64,000 bases of DNA from CAZWBR01 sp964632305 (GCA_964632305.1 CAZWBR010000014.1:1-64000); one strand, 5' to 3'; shown: positions 43,508 through 53,096, numbered from the stretch's first letter. A program made the numbers and translations. The notes: generated by a model from the sequence alone, not told the origin.

Positions 43508-45349
43508 TTATTTTCCAAATCCCAGGTTGATCCCGCCAAAAACGGTGGTTCCCGGCATGGTGTAATAGCGATTGACCGCATATTCCTGGTCGAGCAGGTT
43601 CTCTCCGCTGACGAAAAGCTGGATCATCCGGTTGGCCTGGTAGTTCAGCTTGGCATTGACCGAGGTGTAACTCTCCAGGTTCACGGCAGCCGTGACGTCG
43701 TTATCGAGGTCGGCGATCCGTTGCACATTGCAGTTCAGCGTGAAGCGGTCCAGGTGATAGGTGCCGCCCACGAAGAGATTGTGTTTCGGTGTGGCCACAA
43801 CCGGGGTTTTCATATCGGTGTAGCTGTAGGAAAGGTTTAGCTCCAGATTCTTTGACGGGCGACCATTGAGGGCCAGTTCAATCCCTTTATTCTCGATTGT
43901 TCCGCTGTTGTAGAGCTTGCCCATTGCCCCTGACACGATCATGTTGTCGCCCTTCACGTAGAAGCCGGTCAGCTCGACATTCAGCTTGTTTTGACAGAAC
44001 GAACGGGACAGTCCGGTCTCGTAGTTCATGATCTTTTCGGGGCTCAGTTCTGGATTGTGGTTCCACATGAAGAGCTCACGGATTGTGGGACTGCGGAAGC
44101 CCTTCGAGATATTGCCTTTCCAGGTGGTTTGCGGGGCGATCTTCCAGGCGAATCCACCGGAAGGGATCCATTCGCCGCCGTAGATCTTGTGGTTCTGCCA
44201 GCGGAGACCGGCGTTTAAGGTGATATTGGTGGCCAATTCCTGTTGGATAAAGCCGTAGAGCCCGGTCTCGTAGAGGGTCGTATCGATAAAGATCATCCCA
44301 TTCCCGCCCATTGCTTTCACGTTCTCGGCCATCCCGCCATAGTTGATATAGTCGGCCCCGAGGGTAAGGCTGTTGCCTTTGAACAGTTTGAGGGCCTGGA
44401 AGAAGTTCACGCCCCAGTTGGCATCGGTCGAATGAAAGCCGTCGGTGATGTCGTGTTCGCCAAAATTGTAAAAGAACCTGGCTGATCCTGAGATCTTATC
44501 GTATTCATTATCAACTGACACAGACCAATAGCCGCGGGTAATATCGATCCCGCTGCCGGGCACGGCATTAAGGGTATCGGGTCCCGGATCGGTGGCTTCA
44601 AACTTTGCCAGGCTGAAATCGGCGGTGGCATTGAGATGTTCGTTGAAGCGATATCCGGTTTTAAGGTATCCGTTGGTGATTTTGAAATCGGAATTATCGC
44701 GGTGCCCATCGGTCTGGTCGTGGTTGATTGAGCCGAAGATGCTGAACGCGTCTTTTTTATAGCCGGCCGATCCGCTGTATTTCTGAGTGTTGTAGGAGCC
44801 GTACAGCACCTTGGCGTTGCCGTTGAACCCCTCCTGTTTCTGCTGGCGGGTGATGATATTGATCACTCCCCCCATGGCGTTCGAGCCGTAGAGGATAGAC
44901 CCGGGGCCGCGGATCACTTCGACACGTTCCACGTCGGAAGCCACATAGCTGTCGGGTAGCGGGTGGCCCATGATCCCCATAAACTGGGGATGGCCGTCAA
45001 TCAGCATCAGTACCCCGGTGGTGGGGCTACCGCCGATCCCGCGGATCGAGATTTGTCCGGCTGAACCTGTGGAGACGCCAAAGCCGGTTATTCCCCTTTC
45101 GGTGACGAAGAGTCCGGGAACACGGCCGCTCAACAGGGGCAGTAAGGCCGATTCGTTACTTTGGGCGATCTGGTCGCGGCTGACAACCGAGATGGCCATC
45201 GGGATATTGTTACGGTTTATCTTTACCGGAGAGCCGGTGACCACGACCTCTTCGATATTGATGGTATCTTTTAATGTTTGGGTCGGTGGCTGAGCCATGG
45301 CCAGGGTAAAAGACAGAAGCAGAATCATTAACGTGCTTATTTTTCTCAT
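43508..45349 (-). CDS. TonB-dependent outer-membrane receptor (metal cluster)
   Basis: The 613-residue protein has a signal peptide, a TonB-box-like INIEEVVVTGSPVK near residue 30, a plug domain (LLPLLSGRVPGLFVTERG, ISIRGIGG, VERVEVIRGPGSILYGSNAMGGVINIIT) and a 22-strand barrel ending in an aromatic-rich strand with GFGK. It is last on the metal-import strand, after the NikR-like regulator. It probably brings the metal or a metal complex across the outer membrane for the adjacent ABC importer. A repeat of the regulator's candidate motif lies just upstream at 45381. Confidence 0.9.
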   Translation of the reverse strand: MRKISTLMILLLSFTLAMAQPPTQTLKDTINIEEVVVTGSPVKINRNNIPMAISVVSRDQIAQSNESALLPLLSGRVPGLFVTERGITGFGVSTGSAGQISIRGIGGSPTTGVLMLIDGHPQFMGIMGHPLPDSYVASDVERVEVIRGPGSILYGSNAMGGVINIITRQQKQEGFNGNAKVLYGSYNTQKYSGSAGYKKDAFSIFGSINHDQTDGHRDNSDFKITNGYLKTGYRFNEHLNATADFSLAKFEATDPGPDTLNAVPGSGIDITRGYWSVSVDNEYDKISGSARFFYNFGEHDITDGFHSTDANWGVNFFQALKLFKGNSLTLGADYINYGGMAENVKAMGGNGMIFIDTTLYETGLYGFIQQELATNITLNAGLRWQNHKIYGGEWIPSGGFAWKIAPQTTWKGNISKGFRSPTIRELFMWNHNPELSPEKIMNYETGLSRSFCQNKLNVELTGFYVKGDNMIVSGAMGKLYNSGTIENKGIELALNGRPSKNLELNLSYSYTDMKTPVVATPKHNLFVGGTYHLDRFTLNCNVQRIADLDNDVTAAVNLESYTSVNAKLNYQANRMIQLFVSGENLLDQEYAVNRYYTMPGTTVFGGINLGFGK

Positions 45350-45380
45350 ATTTCTTGTTTGTGGTGTTACGATCGAGACA

Positions 45381-45392
45381 AATAGTGTTACT
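45381..45392 (-). promoter_or_regulatory. Candidate metal-regulator motif before the TonB receptor
   Basis: On the minus strand this reads AGTAACACTATT. The near-identical AGTAATACTATT lies at 45813-45824 just before the NikR-like gene. The match is 11 of 12 bases. It is a candidate operator only. Confidence 0.3.
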
Positions 45393-45408
45393 TGGTATTT
45401 AAAAAAAT

Positions 45409-45810
45409 TTAACCGACTTTACTCATGATTAGTTTCCCATGTTCTATTCCCTTGATACTGATCAGCAAATCGGAAAGCTCGGTCAGTTTTCGGGCTGATC
45501 CCTTTACGGAGATGATCTCCAGGCAATGGTCATTTTCGAGAAAATAGCGCTGCGACGAGAGGATGATATCGGTGTATTTACATTGAAGCTCATACGATCT
45601 GTTCCAGACATCTTTCTTGTTATTGCTGTGGACCAGGACAATGGCGCCGGCTACGGTATTGTTGCACTGCCACTTCTTCTCGACCAGGTTTCGTTCGATC
45701 AGGGCGCGGATCGCCTGCGACCGGTTCGGGAACTTGTTGTCGTTCACGAAACTATCGAGCGCTTCAAGCAACTCCTCTTCCAACGAAACACTAAATCTTG
45801 ATACAGCCAT
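45409..45810 (-). CDS. NikR-like ribbon-helix-helix regulator with altered metal site
   Basis: The 133-residue protein has a CopG/ribbon-helix-helix N-terminus (SRFSVSLEEELLEALDSFV) and an ACT-like C-terminal domain as in NikR. In NikR, nickel is bound by His76, His87, His89 and Cys95. The aligned positions here are Cys77, Gln87, Tyr89 and Cys96, so three histidines are gone while the Cys in HCLEII is kept. It probably responds to another metal or by a changed site. It lies between Zn/Mn-type ABC genes and the TonB receptor and is the likely regulator of both. Confidence 0.8.
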   Translation of the reverse strand: MAVSRFSVSLEEELLEALDSFVNDNKFPNRSQAIRALIERNLVEKKWQCNNTVAGAIVLVHSNNKKDVWNRSYELQCKYTDIILSSQRYFLENDHCLEIISVKGSARKLTELSDLLISIKGIEHGKLIMSKVG

Positions 45811-45812
45811 GC

Positions 45813-45824
45813 AGTAATACTATT
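45813..45824 (+). promoter_or_regulatory. Candidate operator before the NikR-like gene
   Basis: AGTAATACTATT lies 2 bp upstream of the start codon and overlaps the small palindrome TAATA-CTAT-TATTA (45815-45828). A near-identical copy lies upstream of the receptor gene. Autoregulation is possible. Confidence 0.3.
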
Positions 45825-45954
45825 ATTAATAAACGTGTGTAAATATAGAAATATCCGGTTATTGTTGTACAGGAAGAATACTATTTTTTCATTCTTCAGG
45901 AAACGGACCTTAATGAGGATTTGTCTTTAGATCAGGGGCCGTAAGTTGCAGAAG

Positions 45955-46782
45955 TTATCTGGCCAGCAGGCTGGTCCGGATTACCATTCCCGATTTAATC
46001 ACACCCCATAATACGACCAGAGAGAAGATAATCGCGGCCCCGGAAGGAATATCGCCGATATAGGAGAAGACCAATCCGATGACCGACCCAATGAATCCAA
46101 AAGCAATGGAATACCCTATCATATGATCGAACCGCCGGGTGAAGAGGTTGGCAATAGCCTGTGGGATCGTGAGCAGCGACATCACCAGGATGATCCCCAC
46201 GACTCTGATGTTCAGGACGATGGTTAGCGCCACGAGGCTGATCAGTATCGCGTTAAAGAGACGGACCGGGGCATTGTTGGTGAGGGCGAACTCCTCGTCG
46301 AAAGCCACGAAGAGGATCATACGGTAGAAGAAGAGGAAGAATCCGGCAATGAAGATGGTGAGCAAGAGTAAGAATATCAGGTCGGTAACCGATACGGTAA
46401 GGATATTTCCGAAGAGATAACTCATCAGGTTGGGGGCATAACCCGGGGTGAGGAAGATAAAGATGATCCCTAACGCCATTCCCAGCGCCCATAGCATCGC
46501 AATAGCGGAGTCTTCGCGAAGGTCCGCTTTTTTGGTAAAGAATTCGATTCCCAGCGCCGACAGGATCCCGAAGATCACCGCGCCGAAGATGGGGTCAAAA
46601 CCGAGGTAATAGCCCATTCCGATACCCCCGAAGGAGGCGTGGGTAATTCCTCCGCTGATGAAGACGATGCGGCGCGAGACGATATAGGAGCCGATAATGC
46701 CGCAGGCAATACTGGCCAGCAGGGCTGCCAGCAGGGCATTGCGGAAGAAGCTGAGATCGAGAAGGGTATTTATTAGTTCCAT
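45955..46782 (-). CDS. Metal ABC transporter permease (ZnuB/MntB type)
   Basis: The 275-residue ABC-3 family permease has eight or nine membrane helices and family motifs IVSRRIVFISGGITHASFGGIGMGYYLG and VGIILVMSLLTIPQAIANLF. It imports Zn(II) or Mn(II) with the ATPase (overlap 1 bp) and the binding protein. The start overlaps the last base of the ATPase stop. Confidence 0.93.
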   Translation of the reverse strand: MELINTLLDLSFFRNALLAALLASIACGIIGSYIVSRRIVFISGGITHASFGGIGMGYYLGFDPIFGAVIFGILSALGIEFFTKKADLREDSAIAMLWALGMALGIIFIFLTPGYAPNLMSYLFGNILTVSVTDLIFLLLLTIFIAGFFLFFYRMILFVAFDEEFALTNNAPVRLFNAILISLVALTIVLNIRVVGIILVMSLLTIPQAIANLFTRRFDHMIGYSIAFGFIGSVIGLVFSYIGDIPSGAAIIFSLVVLWGVIKSGMVIRTSLLAR

Positions 46783-47537
46783 TACGATTCGTGATTATAA
46801 AGAACGGTATGCGGAACGGCTCCGTGGGTTATGATTTTGATCGGGCACTCATAAGCCTCGAGCAGCTCGGGGGTGATTTTATTATCGGGATGGTAATGCA
46901 GCGACCGATTGACGCAGGCGATCGATTTGACATAGGCCGAAATCATTCCCAAATCGTGTGAAACCAAAAGAATGGAGATATCCTTGTTCAGTTTACGCAG
47001 TTTTTCATACAACTCTTTTTCGAAACGGTTGTCCACGTAAGTATTGGGTTCATCGAGCACCAGCAGTTTGGGGCGGTTGACCAGTGCCCGGCACAGCAGG
47101 GTCCGCTGAATCTGCCCCCCCGAGAGATCGCCGATCGCTTTGTTTCGCGATTCGTAGATCCCCATTTGATTGAGTAGTTCAAGGGCGTAATCCACCTCTT
47201 CGGAAGAATAATTACTGAATAACCGTTGCTGTGACATCAGTCCCGATTTAACGACGTCGAAGACTGTGATCGGAAATTTGCGGTCGATATTGTTGATCTG
47301 TGGAAGATAGCCGATCCGGTGTAGGTTACCCTTAGTCATTTCTTCACTAAAACTGATCTCCCCTTTGATTGGTTTCAGCAAGCCCAGCAACGCTTTGAGC
47401 AGGGTGGTCTTTCCTCCGCCGTTGGGGCCGATCACGCCTATGAAATCCTGATCGTTGATATCAAGATTGACATCGCGCAGGATAATGTTGCTTCCGTAGC
47501 CTACCGTTAAATCGCGAACTTGTATTAATGAAGCCAT
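46782..47537 (-). CDS. Metal ABC transporter ATP-binding protein (ZnuC type)
   Basis: The 251-residue ATPase has Walker A GPNGGGKTTLLKALLG, GYLPQINNIDRKFPITVFDVV (ZnuC-type), signature LSGGQIQRTLLCRAL and Walker B LLVLDEPNTYVD. The sequence after Walker B (EPNTYVD) is typical of the metal-import group. It is 39 bp downstream of the binding-protein gene. Confidence 0.93.
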   Translation of the reverse strand: MASLIQVRDLTVGYGSNIILRDVNLDINDQDFIGVIGPNGGGKTTLLKALLGLLKPIKGEISFSEEMTKGNLHRIGYLPQINNIDRKFPITVFDVVKSGLMSQQRLFSNYSSEEVDYALELLNQMGIYESRNKAIGDLSGGQIQRTLLCRALVNRPKLLVLDEPNTYVDNRFEKELYEKLRKLNKDISILLVSHDLGMISAYVKSIACVNRSLHYHPDNKITPELLEAYECPIKIITHGAVPHTVLYNHES

Positions 47538-47576
47538 ATTCCAACTTAATCGTTGATCAAAATGCTAATTTAACAT

Positions 47577-48449
47577 TTAATTTCCTGATTGCTTCAACTT
47601 TCGGGCAATAGAAATCAGTTGTTCGCTCCAGTGATAGTCGAGCGGATCGATCTCCGCTATTTTAATGCCGGTCTCACGGGCGATGATTTGGGCATTTTCT
47701 TTGTCAAACTCTTTCTGAATAAGGATAGTCCCGATATTCTCATTTCGGACTTGCTCAATAATATCCTGCATATGTTTCGGGGTCGGGTCCTTTCCCTCGA
47801 ATTCGATGGAGAGTTGTTCGAGGTTGTAATCCCTGGCGAAATAACCGAGGGCGGGGTGGAAGATCAGAAATTTACGGGTTGGAAGATCGGTCATAAGCTC
47901 TGATATCACCTGATCAGTGCTGTCGATCTCGGATAGGAGGGCTTCAAGATTTTCACTGAAGAGTTGCCGGTTGTCGGGATCTATTTTGGCGAATCCGTTG
48001 AAGATATTTCGGGCAATAATTCGGGCCGATTTGGGCGAAGACCAGGTGTGTGGATCGATTCCGTGAAGGTGAAGATGCCCTTCATGTTCTGCTTCTTCAC
48101 TCCCGATCAGTTCCGTTCCTTCCGAAGTATTGACCATCTCCAGGGTCGGGTTGACCGATATGAAGTTATCAAGCCAGGTCTCCTCAAAGGCCAGATGTCC
48201 GGAGGCAAAGTAAGCTCCGGCGCTTGCCATGGCGGTCATCTGTTTCGGGGTAGGGGAGTAGGTCTCCGGTCCCACCCCTGGCGGAACAGTTACCTCGACT
48301 TTATAAGTGTTGCCGCTGATCTTGTCGGCAAAATATTTCAGCGGTAAGATGCTCACGAAAACGACCTTTTCTTTGGCCGGCTTAGGTGCCGAATTGCAGG
48401 AAGCCAGCAGGAGAGATAATCCAACTATAAATAATACTACACTTTTCAT
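47577..48449 (-). CDS. Metal-binding lipoprotein of ABC importer (ZnuA type)
   Basis: The 290-residue cluster A-I solute-binding protein has a lipoprotein signal (LLLASCNSAPKP, Cys at residue 18), VTVPPGVGPETYSPTPKQMTAM (first His replaced by an E/T context), a His-rich loop EHEGHLHLHGIDPHTW, FLIFHPALGYFARDY and IAEIDPL. The His-rich loop and HTW motif favour zinc. Its start overlaps the stop of yidD. Confidence 0.92.
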   Translation of the reverse strand: MKSVVLFIVGLSLLLASCNSAPKPAKEKVVFVSILPLKYFADKISGNTYKVEVTVPPGVGPETYSPTPKQMTAMASAGAYFASGHLAFEETWLDNFISVNPTLEMVNTSEGTELIGSEEAEHEGHLHLHGIDPHTWSSPKSARIIARNIFNGFAKIDPDNRQLFSENLEALLSEIDSTDQVISELMTDLPTRKFLIFHPALGYFARDYNLEQLSIEFEGKDPTPKHMQDIIEQVRNENIGTILIQKEFDKENAQIIARETGIKIAEIDPLDYHWSEQLISIARKLKQSGN

Positions 48450-48736
48450 TATTTCTTTGTCTTTAAAATGCGAAACGAAATCTTTGTTCCTTTTGGAGGA
48501 ACGGGATCATAGCCGTGAGTTCCCCAGGGATGGCAGCGAAGAAAGCGGTGAATGGCCAGATAGAGACCTTTGACCGGTCCGTGAATTTTCAATGCTTCCA
48601 CCGCGTATTGGGAACAGGTTGGAACGTGACGGCAGGTAGCCGGCTTAAGCGGGGAAATGGCATTCTGGTAAAAATATACCGGGATCAACAGCAGTTGAAT
48701 CACGAACCATCTGAGCGCTTTTACTATTCTTTTCAT
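48449..48736 (-). CDS. yidD: Membrane protein insertion efficiency factor YidD
   Basis: The 95-residue protein has the family hallmark IPVYFYQNAISPLKPATCRHVPTCSQYAVEAL, with three conserved cysteines and HGPVKGLYLAIHRFLRCHPW. It helps YidC-dependent insertion at the membrane. Its neighbours are usually rpmH/rnpA/yidC, but here it overlaps the metal-binding lipoprotein gene by 1 bp. Confidence 0.95.
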   Translation of the reverse strand: MKRIVKALRWFVIQLLLIPVYFYQNAISPLKPATCRHVPTCSQYAVEALKIHGPVKGLYLAIHRFLRCHPWGTHGYDPVPPKGTKISFRILKTKK

Positions 48737-48932
48737 TCTTCTTTCTTACACTTCCCGTTGAAACCTATTGGCGAAGATATTTAAATAACCATTAATAACC
48801 CCAATTTAAGGATTATCGAATTATTACGTTTAATTCTCCCTAATTGTTCTGTTAATGTTATAAATTTATCTGAAAATAAAGATTGCCAAGAACTTTCATG
48901 CCTTTTTTTCTGTTTTACTGTAAAAATAAATT

Positions 48933-49613
48933 ATGGCGAAAGCAGATCAAAGTATAAAACCGGAGCATCAGCTCTGCCCGGTCAGGGTGACGGGCAACCG
49001 TGAAATAGCGCACAATGTCTTCGTCCTCTCATGGAAGAGGGAGGGGCATTTTATTCCCGGGCAGGTGGTTAAGCTGGCTGTCGATATCGATCATCCTCCC
49101 CGTATCTATAGTCTTTGCAGCGGGAACACGGACGATGAGTTGCAGGTGCTCTTTAATATTAAGGGAGAAGGGTTTTTAACTCCCCGTCTTGCCTCTGTTT
49201 CAGCGGGGGATACAATTTTTGCCTCGGCTCCCTATGGCAGTTTTTCAGGAGATCAGTCTCCCGCCTATTGGATTGCTACGGGGACAGGCATTTCACCATT
49301 CCTCAGTATGTTTCGTTCCGGATTGGGGAATAATAAGATATTAATTCATGGCGCCCGTTATCTGAATCAGTTTTATTTCGAAGATGAACTAAACGATTCC
49401 CTGGGGGAAAGATATATCCGTTGTTGTTCGAGGGAAGAGGATGGAAATGTTTTTCACGGGAGGATTACGGCTTACCTGTCAAAGATAAATGATCTGCCGA
49501 AGGATTATAAGTATTACCTTTGCGGTCAGGCCTTGATGGTGGTTGAGGTTCGGGATCTGCTCATTGAGAAGGGCATTCCCTATGAAAACATTATTGCAGA
49601 GATCTTTTTTTGA
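48933..49613 (+). CDS. FAD/NAD(P)-binding oxidoreductase (ferredoxin reductase family)
   Basis: The 226-residue FNR-fold protein has the FAD-binding beta barrel with PPRIYSLCSGNTDD (RxYS motif) near residue 50 and an NAD(P)-binding half with IATGTGISPFLSMFRSG near 110 and YLCGQALMVVEVRDLL near 188. There is no ferredoxin domain. It probably transfers electrons between NAD(P)H and ferredoxin or flavodoxin; the partner is unknown. It ends 56 bp before rlmN. Confidence 0.88.
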   Translation: MAKADQSIKPEHQLCPVRVTGNREIAHNVFVLSWKREGHFIPGQVVKLAVDIDHPPRIYSLCSGNTDDELQVLFNIKGEGFLTPRLASVSAGDTIFASAPYGSFSGDQSPAYWIATGTGISPFLSMFRSGLGNNKILIHGARYLNQFYFEDELNDSLGERYIRCCSREEDGNVFHGRITAYLSKINDLPKDYKYYLCGQALMVVEVRDLLIEKGIPYENIIAEIFF

Positions 49614-49669
49614 GGCGGTATGCCATATGAAAATCATGGAAGGTCTATCACAGAAGAAAATTGGTTGAG

Positions 49670-50695
49670 ATGAAAGATTATCTTTTCGGGAAAGATTTAA
49701 ATGAGTTACAGCAGATCAGTCTGTCGCTGGGACTCCCGAAGTTTACAGGGAAGCAGTTGGCCGACTGGCTTTACAAGAAGGAAATCTCCTCGATCGACGA
49801 GATGAGCAACCTTTCAAAGAAGGCCCGTGAACTGCTCAGCGAGAAGTTTGAGTATGGGCTGATTAAACCAGCCAAAGTTCAGGAGAGCATCGACGGGACC
49901 AGGAAATATCTCTTTCCGACGGTTCACAATCAATTTATTGAAACGGCAATGATTCCTGATGAAGAGCGGAAGACCGTTTGTGTCTCCTCACAAGTCGGGT
50001 GCAAGATGGGCTGTCTGTTTTGTATGACCGGGAAGCAGGGCTTTCAGGGGCAGTTGACCGCCGGAGAGATCGTTAATCAGATTCGCAGTATCGATGAATT
50101 TGGTGAGGTAACCAACATTGTTTACATGGGGATGGGCGAGCCGTTCGATAATCTGGAGGAGGTGATGAAGAGTTTGGCAATTCTGACCTCCGACTGGGGA
50201 TATGCGATGAGCCCCCGGCGGATCACAGTCTCTTCTATCGGGATAATCCCGGCGATGATTCGTTTTCTTAGCGAGAGTGAAGCCCATCTGGCGATAAGTC
50301 TTCACACGCCGTTCGATGAAGAACGAAAGAAACTGATGCCGGTCCAGATCGCATATCCGATCTCGGAGGTGGTGCGGGAAATCAAGAGTTGGGATTTGGG
50401 GCGACAAAGGCGGGTCTCGTTCGAGTATATTCTTTTTAAGGGATTGAACGATACTCCTTACCATGTTCGTGAGCTGGCCCGTTTGCTTAGCGGTATTCGT
50501 TGCCGGATCAATCTGATCCGTTTTCATCCGGTTCCCGGTACTCCATTGGTTAGCCCTGATGACGAGGTAGTCAACCATTTCAAAGATATGCTGAACGAGA
50601 AAGGGATACTTACAACCATAAGGGCTTCGCGGGGTCAGGACATCTTTGCTGCCTGTGGGCTTCTTTCAACTAAAGAGTTGCTTAAAAAGGAGTAA
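49670..50695 (+). CDS. rlmN: Dual-specificity 23S rRNA/tRNA adenine-C2 methyltransferase
   Basis: The 341-residue radical SAM enzyme has the cluster motif CKMGCLFCMTG (Cys-x3-Cys-x2-Cys) near residue 110, NIVYMGMGEPFDN, SSIGIIPAMIRFL, LAISLHTP and RINLIRFHPVPGTP, and the late DIFAACGLL with the methyl-carrying Cys. It methylates A2503 of 23S rRNA and A37 of some tRNAs. The ATG at 49670 was chosen over a TTG three codons earlier. Confidence 0.95.
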   Translation: MKDYLFGKDLNELQQISLSLGLPKFTGKQLADWLYKKEISSIDEMSNLSKKARELLSEKFEYGLIKPAKVQESIDGTRKYLFPTVHNQFIETAMIPDEERKTVCVSSQVGCKMGCLFCMTGKQGFQGQLTAGEIVNQIRSIDEFGEVTNIVYMGMGEPFDNLEEVMKSLAILTSDWGYAMSPRRITVSSIGIIPAMIRFLSESEAHLAISLHTPFDEERKKLMPVQIAYPISEVVREIKSWDLGRQRRVSFEYILFKGLNDTPYHVRELARLLSGIRCRINLIRFHPVPGTPLVSPDDEVVNHFKDMLNEKGILTTIRASRGQDIFAACGLLSTKELLKKE

Positions 50696-50719
50696 AGAGG
50701 CAGTCGTTTATCGTATATT

Positions 50720-51163
50720 TTATCGTCTGTTTTCGAAAAAATCCTTCATCAGTTGTTCACATTCGTTACGAAGGACTCCTCCTGTAACCGTTGTTTTAGG
50801 GTGGAGCGACTGGGGGGCATATTTCTGGAATCCACGTTTCTCGTCATAGGCGCCAAAGACAATCCGGTCGATCTGGGCCCAGCCCAATGCTCCGGCACAC
50901 ATCACGCAAGGTTCAACGGTCACGAAGAGGGTACAGCCGGTAAGATATTTACCGCCTAACAGATTAGCCGCCGAAGTGATGGCCAGCATCTCGGCATGAG
51001 CGGTTACGTCGGTCAACTTCTCGGTCTGGTTGTGGGCCCGTGCAATGATTTTGTCCTGGCAAACAATGACCGCGCCTACCGGGATCTCTCCTTCTGAGAA
51101 GGCCTGTTCAGCCTCGGCGAAGGCTCTCTTCATAAAAGATTCATCATTGAAAGGTGATTCCAT
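50720..51163 (-). CDS. tadA: tRNA-specific adenosine deaminase / nucleoside deaminase
   Basis: The 147-residue zinc-dependent deaminase has catalytic HAEML near residue 56 and zinc-binding PCVMCAGAL near 87, with GAYDEKRGF. It deaminates A34 to inosine in tRNA-Arg(ACG). The family also includes guanine deaminase, but VTAHAEM and EPCVMC fit TadA. It is convergent with rlmN. Confidence 0.9.
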   Translation of the reverse strand: MESPFNDESFMKRAFAEAEQAFSEGEIPVGAVIVCQDKIIARAHNQTEKLTDVTAHAEMLAITSAANLLGGKYLTGCTLFVTVEPCVMCAGALGWAQIDRIVFGAYDEKRGFQKYAPQSLHPKTTVTGGVLRNECEQLMKDFFENRR

Positions 51164-51311
51164 TGAGTTTTGTTTTACGACAAAGTTAAAAAGTTTGTGC
51201 TCAGCAGAAAAATTCAGGTGGTTTGATTAAACTGATGAGCAGCCATTTTTTCTCTTCGCGATATCTGTTACTTTTGTAATTTAGCATTTTAAAAACAAAT
51301 TCCGATATAAG

Positions 51312-53063
51312 ATGTACAGAAACCAAACATGCGGCGAGCTTCGTGCCGCTAATATAGGGCAAGAAGCCGTTCTGGCCGGGTGGGTACAACGGATCCGGAA
51401 CCTGGGAGCCATGACTTTTGTCGATTTACGCGACCGGTACGGTATCACCCAATTGGTGGCAGACGAAAATGCTGCGGCCGAAATTAAAGAAGCCGTTAAC
51501 AAATTAGGCCGGGAATACGTGATCCAGGTCAAAGGAAAGGTTCGCGAGAGAGCCAGTAAGAATGCAAAAATCCCCACAGGTGATATTGAAGTGGAGATTG
51601 CTCAGTTGACCATTCTGAATGAAGCGGTCGTCCCTCCCTTTACGATCCAGGATGATACCGATGGCGGGGATGAGATCCGGATGAAATACCGTTATCTCGA
51701 TCTTCGCCGCGAATGTGTGCGTAAAAACCTGGAGCTGCGTGCCCGGATGGCTCATGTGGTGAGGAGTTACCTGAACGAACAGGATTTTATCGAGACCGAG
51801 ACTCCGGTGTTGATTAAATCGACTCCTGAAGGTGCCCGCGACTTTGTGGTTCCCTCACGAATGAATCCCAATCAATTCTACGCGTTGCCTCAATCGCCCC
51901 AACAGTTTAAGCAGTTGTTGATGGTGGCCGGGTTTGACCGTTACTATCAGATCGTGAAGTGTTTCCGCGATGAAGATCTGAGAGCCGACCGTCAGCCTGA
52001 GTTTACACAGATCGATTGTGAAATGTCCTATGTTGAGCAGGAAGATGTGTTGAATATGTTCGAGGGTCTGACCCGTTTTCTCTTCAGGGAGATCAAAGGA
52101 ATCGATCCGGGAGCGTTCCCAAGGATGCCTTTCACCGATGCCATGGAAAATTATGGCAACGATAAACCGGATATCCGCTTCGAAATGAAGATCAAGAACC
52201 TGACCGATCTGGTGAAGGGGAAAGAGTTTAAAGTTTTCGATGAAGCCGAATATATTGGTGGTATCTGTGCCGCCGGTTGTGGCGAATATACCCGCAAACA
52301 GCTCGATGTATTGACCGATTTCGTGAAAAGGCCGCAGGTTGGAGCCAAAGGGTTGGTCTATGCCAAAATCAATGCTGACGGAACCGTTAAATCGTCGGTC
52401 GATAAATTCTATACCAACCAGGATCTGGTTAAATGGGCCGAACGCTTGGATGCCAAGCCTGGCGATCTGATGTTGATCTTATCGGGAGATAAAGATAAAA
52501 CCTTGCCCGCCCTTTCGGCTTTACGTCTCGAAATGGGCCGTTTGTGCGGACTGATGGACAAAGAGGTGTTCCGCCCGTTATGGGTGGTCGATTTCCCCTT
52601 ATTGGAATGGGACGAAGAGTCCAACCGTTTCCATGCCATGCACCATCCATTTACCTCCCCGAAACCGGAAGATATCCCGTTACTTGACACCAATCCCAGG
52701 GCAGTAAAGGCAAATGCCTATGACCTGGTGATTAACGGGGTGGAGATTGGCGGAGGCTCAGTCCGTATCTTCGACAGTGGCCTTCAGGCTAAAATGTTCA
52801 AAACCCTTGGTTTCACGAAAGAAGAGGCTGAAAACCAATTCGGATTCCTGATGAATGCCTTTAAATACGGGGCGCCGCCACATGCCGGTATCGCTTTTGG
52901 ATTCGACCGTCTGGTTTCGATGTTCGCCGGGCTCGATTCGATTCGTGATGTCATTGCCTTCCCGAAGAACAATTCAGGTCGCGATGTCATGATTGATTCT
53001 CCTTCTGAAATTGCCAAGGCTCAACTCGATGAGTTGTACCTTAATTTGGTTGTTCCGCAATAA
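51312..53063 (+). CDS. aspS: Aspartyl-tRNA synthetase
   Basis: The 583-residue class IIb synthetase has an N-terminal OB fold (QEAVLAGWVQRIRNLGAMTFVDLRDRYG), motif 2 (FDRYYQIVKCFRDEDLRADRQPEFTQID), the bacterial insertion domain (residues 280-410) and motif 3 (GIAFGFDRLVSMFAG). It charges tRNA-Asp. Two terminators follow. Confidence 0.97.
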   Translation: MYRNQTCGELRAANIGQEAVLAGWVQRIRNLGAMTFVDLRDRYGITQLVADENAAAEIKEAVNKLGREYVIQVKGKVRERASKNAKIPTGDIEVEIAQLTILNEAVVPPFTIQDDTDGGDEIRMKYRYLDLRRECVRKNLELRARMAHVVRSYLNEQDFIETETPVLIKSTPEGARDFVVPSRMNPNQFYALPQSPQQFKQLLMVAGFDRYYQIVKCFRDEDLRADRQPEFTQIDCEMSYVEQEDVLNMFEGLTRFLFREIKGIDPGAFPRMPFTDAMENYGNDKPDIRFEMKIKNLTDLVKGKEFKVFDEAEYIGGICAAGCGEYTRKQLDVLTDFVKRPQVGAKGLVYAKINADGTVKSSVDKFYTNQDLVKWAERLDAKPGDLMLILSGDKDKTLPALSALRLEMGRLCGLMDKEVFRPLWVVDFPLLEWDEESNRFHAMHHPFTSPKPEDIPLLDTNPRAVKANAYDLVINGVEIGGGSVRIFDSGLQAKMFKTLGFTKEEAENQFGFLMNAFKYGAPPHAGIAFGFDRLVSMFAGLDSIRDVIAFPKNNSGRDVMIDSPSEIAKAQLDELYLNLVVPQ

Positions 53064-53071
53064 GAAATAGA

Positions 53072-53096
53072 AAACTCCGGCCTTCGACCGGAGTTT
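53072..53096. terminator. Terminator after aspS
   Basis: The AAACTCCGG / CCGGAGTTT stem with loop CCTTCGA lies 9 bp after the stop codon. Confidence 0.8.
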
